A stretch of 8,705 nt of DNA, taken from Lachnospiraceae bacterium. Its GTDB lineage: Bacteria; Bacillota; Clostridia; Lachnospirales; Lachnospiraceae. Position numbers and translations under genes: made by a program. The stretch's first letter is position 1, and the number at the start of each line of letters is the position of its first letter. The DNA is taken from NCBI GenBank assembly GCA_003489085.1, contig DNJM01000100.1, positions 1 through 8,705 of the forward strand, given 5' to 3'. This document shows, piece by piece, positions 1 to 6,536 of the stretch. The notes beneath the pieces are model-generated. The model saw nothing but the letters and a program-made list of their open reading frames with translations. It had not been told where the DNA came from and ran no database searches.

Positions 1-529
1 GCGGATGATGGGGAGAAATGACACATGCGGTCGGAAACTCTCCCAGTTCCTGAAAGATGAGCGGTTTTTTGACCGGCTGTGGTTCCTGGAAGCCGAACAG
101 TACTTCGATGGATTCTTCGGAAAGCATATTCTCAAGAACCGGGTGCGGCAGCAGCTTTACCAGCGGATGCACAGAGGGGCAGGACTGGGTCAGTTCAGAC
201 AGGAGCGGAGGAAGAAAACGGGGCTCCAGCAGCCGGTGGGCGCCGATTCCGAAATAGTGAATGGCGGTTTGTTCGGATTCTGAAATACGGGAGGCTGCGC
301 CGTGCATCATTTTCAGAATCGTTTCCGCATCTGCAAGAAAATTCCATCCGGTATCTGTAAGCTCAACGGCACGGGTGGTACGGCGGAACAGCTGGACATT
401 TAATTCGGATTCCAGAGAGCGGATCTGATGTGTTACAGCCGGCTGGGAAATATGCAGCCTTTCCGCTGCACGGGCAAAGTTCAGATGATCAGCCACTGCC
501 AGAAAGCATTCTAGTTGTACAGTATTCAT
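1..529 (-). CDS. LysR-family transcriptional regulator (N-terminal part, cut by window edge)
   Basis: The reverse strand encodes 176 residues from an ATG at 529-527 and is still open at position 2, so the C-terminal part lies outside the window; LysR proteins are usually about 290-300 residues. Residues 1-60 form the typical LysR winged helix-turn-helix: MNTVQLECFLAVADHLNFAR, then AAERLHISQPAVTHQIRSLE, and an LFRRTTRAVELTDTG wing. From about residue 90 an effector-binding domain begins (HYFGIGAHRL...). The start is well supported by AGGAGG at 534-539, four bases before the ATG. Members bind DNA as tetramers and respond to a small molecule; the effector here cannot be told. The gene is divergent from the ABC exporter operon, with 140 bp between the start codons, an arrangement in which LysR proteins often control both themselves and the neighbour. 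That regulatory link is an inference. The family assignment is secure. Confidence 0.93.
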   Translation of the reverse strand, partial: MNTVQLECFLAVADHLNFARAAERLHISQPAVTHQIRSLESELNVQLFRRTTRAVELTDTGWNFLADAETILKMMHGAASRISESEQTAIHYFGIGAHRLLEPRFLPPLLSELTQSCPSVHPLVKLLPHPVLENMLSEESIEVLFGFQEPQPVKKPLIFQELGEFPTACVISPHHP

Positions 530-540
530 AGAACCTCCTG

Positions 541-565
541 ATTAATTAAAAATTTTTATTAATAA
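541..565. promoter_or_regulatory. AT-rich imperfect palindrome, possible LysR operator
   Basis: The sequence is centred on AAAAATTTTT, with ATTAATT on the left and ATTAAT on the right, so the arms match once a single bulged T is allowed. It lies between the LysR start codon and its -10 box. LysR proteins commonly bind AT-rich interrupted palindromes of T-N11-A type in divergent promoters. A second small perfect repeat, ACATA-AAA-TATGT, lies at 590-602. AT-rich DNA produces such repeats by chance, so this is suggestive only. Confidence 0.35.
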
Positions 566-590
566 TAACATTTTTGTATTTCATTTTCAA
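562..590 (-). promoter_or_regulatory. Promoter of the LysR-family gene
   Basis: On the reverse strand TTGAAA (585-590) is followed, after a 17-bp spacer, by TATTAT (562-567). This is close to the sigma-A consensus, and transcription would start near 555, giving a leader of about 25 nt before the LysR start at 529. The region overlaps the AT-rich palindrome at 541-565, which suits self-repression. No equally good plus-strand promoter for the exporter is visible; the best candidate is TTGTAT (574-579) with TATGTA (598-603), 18-bp spacer, which is weak and would benefit from an activator. Confidence 0.55.
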
Positions 591-669
591 CATAAAATAT
601 GTAACACTAAGAGATAAGAAACAGGATTTGGCACCGTTTCTATTTTTATTGTGTAAGGAGGATAATGCT

Positions 670-2427
670 ATGATAAAAACACTGCTTGGACGGGTAGGCC
701 AATATAAAAAGGACTCCCTGCTGACGCCGCTTTTTGCAGCACTGGAAGTGGTGATGGAAGTACTGATTCCCTTCAGCATGGCAGCATTGATTGATAAAGG
801 GATCGAGGCAGGAAATCTGCAGAAGGTATTTCAATACGGCGGACAGATGATCGTGATCGCTATGTTCAGTCTGCTGTTTGGTATTCTGGCGGGGAGATAT
901 GCGGCCAGTGCCTCATCTGGATTTGCCTGTAATCTTCGGGAGGGCATGTATGAAAATATACAGCGCTTTTCTTTTTCTAACATTGATAAATACAGTACGG
1001 CTGGATTGGTTACCCGTATGACGACGGATGTGACCAATGTGCAGAATGCTTATCAGATGATTCTGCGAATTGCCGTCCGGGCGCCTATGACATTGATCTG
1101 CAGTATGCTTATGTGCTTTCTGATCAATGCCCGGCTTAGCCTGATTTTTGTGGCAGCGGTAGCAGTTCTGGGCGTCATTCTGTTTTCTATTATTTTTAAG
1201 GTATCTCCGATTTTTGATCAGGTATTCGAAAAGTATGATGCTTTAAATGCAAGTGTACAGGAAAATGTTTCCGCAATCCGTGTGGTGAAGTCATATGTCA
1301 GGGAAGAACGGGAAAATCAGAAATTCATTGCCGCAGCAGATATTCTCTATCGGCTTTCCGTAAAGGCGGAAAGTATTCTGGCATTTAATAATCCTGTGAT
1401 GATGACGGTTGTCTACGGATGTATTCTGGGCCTTTCCTGGCTGGGTGCCAAGCTGATTGTGGCAGGGGATCTCACGACAGGAGAGCTGACGTCCATGTTC
1501 AGCTATGTAATGGGAATCATGATGTCCCTTATGATGCTGAGTATGATATTTGTTATGGTAACGATGAGTACAGCAAGCGGCAGACGAATTGCCGAAGTGC
1601 TGAATGAACAGCCGGATCTGGTGAATCCCGAGCAGGCGGTGACAGAGGTAACCGACGGAAGGATCGACTTTGATCATGTGAATTTTTCCTACCGGCAGGG
1701 CGGAAAAAAGGAAACACTGCGGGATATTCATCTGCATATTGCATCGGGTGAAACCATTGGCATCATTGGAGGAACCGGCTGCGGGAAGTCCAGTCTGGTG
1801 AATCTGATCAGCCGTCTGTATGATGTGACGGGCGGCAGCGTATCGGTGGGCGGAAGGGATGTCCGTACATATGATATGAAAGCGCTGCGGGATCAGGTTG
1901 CTGTTGTTTTGCAGAAGAATGTACTCTTTTCCGGCACCATTCTGGATAACCTTCGCTGGGGGGATGAGAATGCCACGGAAGAGGAATGTAGAGAAGCCTG
2001 TATACAGGCCTGTGCCGATGAATTTATTTCTCAGATGCCGGATGGCTATCATACGTATATTGAGCAGGGCGGTACCAATGTTTCCGGAGGGCAGAAGCAG
2101 CGTCTGTGTATCGCCAGAGCGTTGCTGAAGAAGCCTAAGGTATTGATACTCGATGATTCCACCAGTGCGGTAGATACGGCGACAGATGCCAGGATCCGGG
2201 AAGCATTTGCAAAGCGGATTCCGGGTGTAACCAAGCTGATTATTGCACAGCGGATATCCAGCGTGCAGGATGCAGACCGCATTCTGGTGCTGGAGGATGG
2301 CTGTATCGATGGCTTTGATACCCATGAGAAGCTGCTTGAGACAAATGCTATTTACCGGGAAATCTACGAATCCCAGGTAAAGGGCGGCGGTGACTTTGAT
2401 CAGCCGATGGAAAGAGAGGCGAAGTAG
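670..2427 (+). CDS. ABC exporter half-transporter, degenerate-site subunit (TM287/BmrC-like)
   Basis: This 585-residue protein has an exporter-type membrane domain (about six segments, near 18-40, 58-78, 134-152, 155-175, 240-262 and 274-298) followed by a nucleotide-binding domain. Visible motifs are Walker A GGTGCGKSS (367-375), Q-loop Q415, signature VSGGQ (471-475), and Walker B LILDD (492-496). The catalytic Glu after Walker B is Asp496 and the switch His is Gln527 (IIAQR). Both replacements are the known hallmark of the degenerate subunit in heterodimeric exporters such as TM287/288, BmrCD and LmrCD. Its intact signature would complete the canonical ATP site of the partner encoded 2 nt downstream. 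The ATG at 670 is chosen because AAGGAGG (655-661) lies 8 nt upstream; the frame is open back to 574, but that extension has no such site and an un-ABC-like sequence. Likely role: drug, lipid or peptide export. The substrate is not predictable. Confidence 0.93.
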   Translation: MIKTLLGRVGQYKKDSLLTPLFAALEVVMEVLIPFSMAALIDKGIEAGNLQKVFQYGGQMIVIAMFSLLFGILAGRYAASASSGFACNLREGMYENIQRFSFSNIDKYSTAGLVTRMTTDVTNVQNAYQMILRIAVRAPMTLICSMLMCFLINARLSLIFVAAVAVLGVILFSIIFKVSPIFDQVFEKYDALNASVQENVSAIRVVKSYVREERENQKFIAAADILYRLSVKAESILAFNNPVMMTVVYGCILGLSWLGAKLIVAGDLTTGELTSMFSYVMGIMMSLMMLSMIFVMVTMSTASGRRIAEVLNEQPDLVNPEQAVTEVTDGRIDFDHVNFSYRQGGKKETLRDIHLHIASGETIGIIGGTGCGKSSLVNLISRLYDVTGGSVSVGGRDVRTYDMKALRDQVAVVLQKNVLFSGTILDNLRWGDENATEEECREACIQACADEFISQMPDGYHTYIEQGGTNVSGGQKQRLCIARALLKKPKVLILDDSTSAVDTATDARIREAFAKRIPGVTKLIIAQRISSVQDADRILVLEDGCIDGFDTHEKLLETNAIYREIYESQVKGGGDFDQPMEREAK

Positions 2428-2429
2428 GG

Positions 2430-4346
2430 ATGGCAGGAATGAATGGAAGAAGAGGTCCGGCAGTGCCGGGAAAGAAAATGGGACGCCAGGATCTGAAAAT
2501 TATGGGATGTCTTTTAAAATATATGCTGGGAAATTATAAGGCTGCTTTTACAGCAGTGGTTATCTGCATATTGATCGTTTCACTGACGACATTGCGCGGA
2601 ACACTGTTTCTGCAGTCACTGATTGATGATTATATCCTGCCGATGATCCGCAGCGGATCTACGGATTTCTCCGGACTGAGGTCTGCGCTTTTGGGGCTGG
2701 CAGCTGTATATTGTGCAGGCATTGTATGTGCCTATACCTATAACCGGATCATGGTGAATATCAGCCAGGGAACCATGAAGAAGCTCAGAGTGGAGCTGTT
2801 TACTCATATGGAGTCCCTGCCGATCCGGTATTTTGATACGCATGCACATGGAGATATTATGTCTGTTTATACGAATGATGTCGATACGCTGCGCCAGATG
2901 ATCGGCCAGAGTATTCCGCAGGTCATCAACTCTTCCGTAACGGCAGTGGTGACATTCATCAGTATGATTGTGCTGAATCTTCCGATGACGCTGCTGACAC
3001 TTATGATGATCGGAGTCATGACCTTCGTCTCCGGAAAGCTCGGCGGCAAAGCGGGACTGTATTTCCGGGAGCAGCAGAAGAATCTGGGAATTGTAAACGG
3101 GTTTATTGAAGAGATGATGGAAGGGCAGAAGGTGGTTAAAGTATTCTGCCACGAAGAAACAGCGCTGCAGGAGTTCCGGAATATCAATGAAAATCTGCGG
3201 GAAAGCGCGAAAAATGCAAATGGGTTTGCCAATATTATGATGCCGGTCAATGGAAATCTGGGAAATATCAGCTATGTACTGTGTGCGATTCTGGGAGCCC
3301 TGCTGGCTCTGTACGGTGTGGGAGGACTGACGCTGGGAACACTGGTTTCCTTCCTGACATTGAATAAGAACTTTACACAGCCGGTGACGCAGATCAGCCA
3401 GCAGATGAACAGCATTGTGATGGCGATGGCCGGCGCCGGAAGAGTGTTCCGGATGATGGATGAAAAGCCGGAAGAGGATCAGGGCTATGTGGAGCTGGTC
3501 AACGCAGTGGAACAGGAAGATGGATCCATCGCAGAAAGCGTATCCCGTACAGGCGTATGGGCGTGGCGGCATCCGCATAAGGCAGAAGGAACGGTTACCT
3601 ATAAAAAACTCGAGGGAGACGTCACATTCCATGATGTGGATTTCGGTTACAATGAAAATAAAATGGTTCTGCATAACATCGAATTATATGCAACGCCGGG
3701 GCAGAAGATTGCCTTTGTCGGCAGTACCGGAGCAGGGAAGACGACAATTACCAACCTGATCAACCGGTTCTACGATATCCAGGATGGGAAGATCCGATAT
3801 GATAATATCAATATCAACAAGATTCGAAAAGCCGACCTGCGGAGATCGCTTGGCGTGGTTCTGCAGGATACGCATCTGTTCACCGGAACCGTTATGGAAA
3901 ATATCCGATATGGACGTCTGGATGCAACGGATGACGAATGTATAAAAGCGGCAAGGCTTGCCAATGCGGACGGCTTCATTACCCGGCTGCCGCAGGGCTA
4001 TCAGACGATGCTGACCGGCGACGGGGCGAACCTAAGCCAGGGGCAGAAGCAGCTGCTTGCCATTGCCAGAGCGGCGGTGGCGGATCCTCCGGTACTGATA
4101 CTGGATGAAGCGACTTCCTCGATCGATACCAGAACGGAGATTCTGGTACAGGAGGGAATGGATCGGCTGATGAATGGAAGAACTACGTTTGTGATTGCCC
4201 ATCGTCTGTCTACGGTACGGAATGCAGACTGCATTATGGTGCTGGAGCAGGGCAGGATCATTGAGCGCGGTACCCATGACCAGCTGATTGAAAAGAAAGG
4301 AAAATACTACCAGCTGTATACCGGGAAGCTGGCAGAGCAGGAATAG
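2430..4346 (+). CDS. ABC exporter half-transporter, catalytic subunit (TM288/BmrD-like)
   Basis: This 638-residue exporter subunit has about six membrane segments (near 37-58, 84-105, 163-183, 186-203, and two between 278 and 330) and a C-terminal nucleotide-binding domain. Motifs are Walker A GSTGAGKTT (431-439), Q-loop Q479, Walker B LILDE with catalytic Glu560, and switch His591 (VIAHR). Its signature is LSQGQ (535-539) rather than LSGGQ, as in TM288-type subunits, so it completes the degenerate site with the partner's Walker motifs. A roughly 45-residue hydrophilic stretch (about 350-393, containing TGVWAWRHPHKAEGT) lies between the membrane and ATPase domains and is longer than the usual linker. 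The start is 2 nt after the upstream stop with only a modest GAGAGG-like site, which suggests translational coupling and balanced subunit synthesis. An ATG at 2439 is a less likely alternative start. The operon ends at the hairpin terminator directly after the stop. Confidence 0.93.
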   Translation: MAGMNGRRGPAVPGKKMGRQDLKIMGCLLKYMLGNYKAAFTAVVICILIVSLTTLRGTLFLQSLIDDYILPMIRSGSTDFSGLRSALLGLAAVYCAGIVCAYTYNRIMVNISQGTMKKLRVELFTHMESLPIRYFDTHAHGDIMSVYTNDVDTLRQMIGQSIPQVINSSVTAVVTFISMIVLNLPMTLLTLMMIGVMTFVSGKLGGKAGLYFREQQKNLGIVNGFIEEMMEGQKVVKVFCHEETALQEFRNINENLRESAKNANGFANIMMPVNGNLGNISYVLCAILGALLALYGVGGLTLGTLVSFLTLNKNFTQPVTQISQQMNSIVMAMAGAGRVFRMMDEKPEEDQGYVELVNAVEQEDGSIAESVSRTGVWAWRHPHKAEGTVTYKKLEGDVTFHDVDFGYNENKMVLHNIELYATPGQKIAFVGSTGAGKTTITNLINRFYDIQDGKIRYDNININKIRKADLRRSLGVVLQDTHLFTGTVMENIRYGRLDATDDECIKAARLANADGFITRLPQGYQTMLTGDGANLSQGQKQLLAIARAAVADPPVLILDEATSSIDTRTEILVQEGMDRLMNGRTTFVIAHRLSTVRNADCIMVLEQGRIIERGTHDQLIEKKGKYYQLYTGKLAEQE

Positions 4347-4385
4347 AAAAAAGACAGAACCAAGGGAGCGGTTCTGTCTTTTTTT
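4347..4385. terminator. Bidirectional rho-independent terminator between convergent genes
   Basis: A perfect 15-bp stem pairs 4347-4361 (A-tract then GACAGAACC) with 4370-4384 (GGTTCTGTC then T-tract), with an 8-nt loop at 4362-4369. Read rightward, the hairpin is followed by a run of seven T residues and ends the exporter operon immediately after its stop. Read leftward, the A-tract becomes a T-tract and would end the XRE gene, whose TAA stop (4384-4386) overlaps the structure by two bases. Confidence 0.92.
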
Positions 4386-5085
4386 ATCTGGGATTCTGTA
4401 TGGTCAGATAATTGATCTTTTTCATCATCTTAAAATCTTCTTTTGAAAAAAGGAGTGCGTTGGACAGCATTTCCTTATTCGTCATTTCTGTACTCGAGAG
4501 AATAGCCTTAAAGGTGACCGGAAGCATGGTGTAGTTTGAAAGACCGGATACCAGTCCAAGCTGCTGATTCGGGTTGACCAGGTTGGTCACACAGGAAATC
4601 ATAACGTGCTCTGACGAAGAAATCTGATTGCGGAGGATATAGGTTCCGATAAATCCTTCTTTCATATATTCCCCTACGTATAGTCCGCCGCAGTTTCCGG
4701 GATTCCCCGTATCTTCTACATCGTTAAAAAGCTGTGCCCGGTACAGGTTGCTTTGCGTGGTGGAAGGGTACTGTTCAATGACACTTTGAACCACACATTT
4801 ATTCTGGCTGTCATAGGTATACATATAAAGTCTGGTGGAAGCAGCGGAATAGGAATGCTCCTTTTTGACGGAAGCAGCTTCGTCTCCCAGCAGCAGCTCC
4901 GGCGAGACATTAAGAATGCGTGCCAGTTCTATAAATGTAGGCAGATCAAGAGAAATATCCCCTTTTTCGTATTTTGAAACTGTGGATATACTTTTATGCA
5001 GCTTTTCCGATAGCTCTTTCAAAGTCATGTTATATGCTGTGCGATATTTTCGAATGTTGTTTCCGACTGTTTTATCTATATTCAT
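4384..5085 (-). CDS. XRE-family helix-turn-helix regulator with uncharacterised C-terminal domain
   Basis: This 233-residue protein has a Cro/C1-type DNA-binding domain at about residues 8-64, with NIRKYRTAYNMTLKELSEKL, then KSISTVSKYEKG and the LPTFIELARILNVSPELLLG helices. From about residue 82 to the end is a separate soluble domain starting RLYMYTYDSQNKCVVQSVIE and ending FSKEDFKMMKKINYLTIQ. From memory, similar XRE proteins with an LY-YYD start, a middle 'LSG...P' region and an 'FSKEE-K--KK-N-L-I' end are common in Firmicutes, but I know no assigned function; a ligand-sensing or dimerisation role is a guess. There is no membrane segment. GGAAAG (5096-5101) is the likely ribosome binding site for the ATG at 5085-5083. 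The gene is divergent from pepT and convergent with the exporter operon; the near-consensus promoter and inverted repeats upstream make self-regulation and control of pepT plausible. Confidence 0.85.
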   Translation of the reverse strand: MNIDKTVGNNIRKYRTAYNMTLKELSEKLHKSISTVSKYEKGDISLDLPTFIELARILNVSPELLLGDEAASVKKEHSYSAASTRLYMYTYDSQNKCVVQSVIEQYPSTTQSNLYRAQLFNDVEDTGNPGNCGGLYVGEYMKEGFIGTYILRNQISSSEHVMISCVTNLVNPNQQLGLVSGLSNYTMLPVTFKAILSSTEMTNKEMLSNALLFSKEDFKMMKKINYLTIQNPR

Positions 5086-5106
5086 ACCAGTTTTCTTTCC
5101 TAAAAA

Positions 5107-5122
5107 TCAATTTTTTTATTGA
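5107..5122. repeat. Small inverted repeat in the XRE leader
   Basis: TCAAT (5107-5111) and ATTGA (5118-5122) are perfect inverted arms around six T residues. The repeat sits just upstream of the XRE ribosome binding site. It could be a weak mRNA hairpin or a second operator, but the stem is AT-rich and only 5 bp, so chance is possible. Confidence 0.25.
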
Positions 5123-5188
5123 ATTTGTACAAAATAATCCTTGTTTCTAAAAAAGCCCATCATTTAAACCATTTTTTTGATTAAACAT

Positions 5189-5218
5189 ATAATATCACAC
5201 GGGAAATTTTCGTGTCAA
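5189..5218 (-). promoter_or_regulatory. Near-consensus promoter of the XRE gene with embedded inverted repeat
   Basis: On the reverse strand a perfect TTGACA (5213-5218) is followed after 18 bp by TATTAT (5189-5194). Transcription would start near 5182, leaving a leader of about 97 nt. Inside the promoter, ACACG (5197-5201) and CGTGT (5211-5215) form an inverted repeat with a 9-nt GGAAATTTT centre, filling the spacer and touching the -35 box. This is the position expected of a repressor operator. Box positions are read directly from the sequence; the regulator is inferred. Confidence 0.65.
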
Positions 5219-5233
5219 GAAAATGGAAAAAAT

Positions 5234-5271
5234 TTGCCTGATTTCATAAAAAGGCATAAAATGCATATAAT
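5234..5271 (+). promoter_or_regulatory. Promoter of the pepT operon with inverted repeat in the spacer
   Basis: TTGCCT (5234-5239) and TAAAAT (5257-5262) are separated by 17 bp, giving a transcription start near 5269 and a short leader to the pepT start at 5294. A perfect TATAAT also occurs at 5266-5271, with TTCATA (5243-5248) 17 bp before it, but its start would fall only a few bases before the AGGAGG at 5281. TGCCT (5235-5239) and AGGCA (5252-5256) form an inverted repeat with a 12-nt centre between the first pair of boxes, a possible operator. Confidence 0.5.
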
Positions 5272-5293
5272 GACAAACAGAGGAGGATGGACG

Positions 5294-6514
5294 ATGAAAG
5301 TAGAAGAAAGATTGCTGAAATACGTAGCAGTGAAAACACCGTGTGATGAGCATAGTGAGTCAGTGCCGACAAGCAGCTGTCAGTTTGATCTGGCCAGGAT
5401 TCTTGTGGAAGAGTTAAAAGAATTAGGCGCCACAAATGCACAGCTGGATGAGAAATGCTTCGTATACGGTATCATACCGGCAACCCACGGCTATGAAGGA
5501 AAGAAGAAAATAGGGTTCATCGCACATATGGATACGGTTCCGGAATTCTGTGAAGGTGAGATCAGACCGGTCTGCACACCGGATTATAATGGTGAGGATC
5601 TGCCGCTTGGAAACAGTGGGAGGATACTAAGTACCAAAGATTTTCCACATCTGAAGCAATGTAAAGGACGTACTCTGATTACATCCGATGGAAATACACT
5701 CCTGGGTGTGGATGACAAAGCAGGAATTGCAGAGATAATGCAGCTGATTCAGATCCTTCGGGATGAAAATATTCCACATGGACAGATCAGTGTAGCATTT
5801 ACACCGGATGAAGAATGCGGAAATGGTGCCGATCATTTTGACTTTGAAAAATTCGATGCGGAAGTGGCCTATACGCTGGATGGAGACGGTGAAGGAGAGA
5901 TCCAGTATCAGAATTTTAATGCATGCGAAGCGAGATTCGAGATTCAGGGAAAGAGTGTACATCCGGGATCAGCAAAGGATGTCATGATTAATGCGGTTTT
6001 AATTGCTGCAGATATTAATCATATGCTTCCGAAATATGAGACGCCAAGATATACGGAGGGCTATGAAGGATTTTATCATCTGCTGAGTATTCACGGTGAT
6101 GAGGGACATGCAGTATCCGAATACATCATTCGTGACCACGATGAAAGCAGCTTTCAGGCAAGAAAGAAAACCCTGCGCCATATCGAGAAAAGTCTGAATG
6201 AAATCTGGGGAGAAGGTACGGTTACCCTGGAACTGAAGGATGAATACAAAAATATGGAATGTATCATTCGTGAAAATATGTATTTAATCGATTATGCAAG
6301 AAAAGCCTGTGAAGCGGCAGGTGTGCCGGAAGATATTTCTCCGATCCGCGGCGGTACGGATGGATGCCGTTTTTCCTTCAAAGGACTTCCCTGTCCGAAT
6401 CTTGGTACAGGCGGGCATGGGTATCATGGACCGATGGAGCATGTGACCGTAGAAGGAATGGAAGCGGCGGTAAAGATGATCGTAGAACTGGTTAAAATAT
6501 TTGCAAACGAGTAA
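5294..6514 (+). CDS. pepT: Peptidase T (tripeptide aminopeptidase, M20 family)
   Basis: This 406-residue protein has nearly the length of enterobacterial PepT (about 408). It is a cytoplasmic two-zinc aminopeptidase that removes the N-terminal residue from tripeptides. The metal and catalytic residues fall at the known PepT positions or within one: His78 and catalytic Asp80 in HMDTVP, bridging Asp140 in GVDDKAG, Glu173/Glu174 in TPDEECGNG, Asp196 in YTLDGDGEGE, and His378 in GGHGYHG (family His379). The P350-D356 PIRGGTD motif is also typical. The lid/dimerisation domain lies in the middle, around the GKSVHPGSAKD stretch. The start at 5294 has AGGAGG (5281-5286) 7 nt upstream; the frame is open back to 5177, but that region holds the promoters. 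It is followed after 22 nt by a YfcC-type carrier, probably in the same transcript. Activity on other short peptides is possible; the family call is firm. Confidence 0.95.
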   Translation: MKVEERLLKYVAVKTPCDEHSESVPTSSCQFDLARILVEELKELGATNAQLDEKCFVYGIIPATHGYEGKKKIGFIAHMDTVPEFCEGEIRPVCTPDYNGEDLPLGNSGRILSTKDFPHLKQCKGRTLITSDGNTLLGVDDKAGIAEIMQLIQILRDENIPHGQISVAFTPDEECGNGADHFDFEKFDAEVAYTLDGDGEGEIQYQNFNACEARFEIQGKSVHPGSAKDVMINAVLIAADINHMLPKYETPRYTEGYEGFYHLLSIHGDEGHAVSEYIIRDHDESSFQARKKTLRHIEKSLNEIWGEGTVTLELKDEYKNMECIIRENMYLIDYARKACEAAGVPEDISPIRGGTDGCRFSFKGLPCPNLGTGGHGYHGPMEHVTVEGMEAAVKMIVELVKIFANE

Positions 6515-6536
6515 AAGAAAAGGATGAGTAAATAAA

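Noticed and set aside
1291..2325. A 344-codon open frame on the minus strand inside the first ABC gene
   Set aside because: It is fully antisense to a gene with clear ABC motifs, its product is rich in His, Cys, Gln and Ile with no recognisable domain, and it has no supported start. It is a reading-frame shadow.
2616..3674. A 352-codon open frame on the minus strand inside the second ABC gene
   Set aside because: Same pattern as the other antisense frame: His/Cys-rich, no domain, no ribosome binding site, and complementary to conserved membrane-domain coding sequence.
5116..5163. A 15-codon upstream open frame in the XRE leader (minus strand, MMGFFRNKDY start)
   Set aside because: No ribosome binding site precedes it and its codons have no regulatory pattern such as a run of one amino acid.
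5086..5293. Possible riboswitch or T-box in the divergent leaders
   Set aside because: Both leaders are short (about 97 and 25 nt) and AT-rich, and no conserved T-box or riboswitch core or terminator-antiterminator pair is visible.
6524..6535. ATG-AGT-AAA-TAA mini frame between pepT and the carrier
   Set aside because: Three codons in a 22-nt gap are readily explained by chance; the GGATG merely overlaps the probable ribosome binding site of the carrier.
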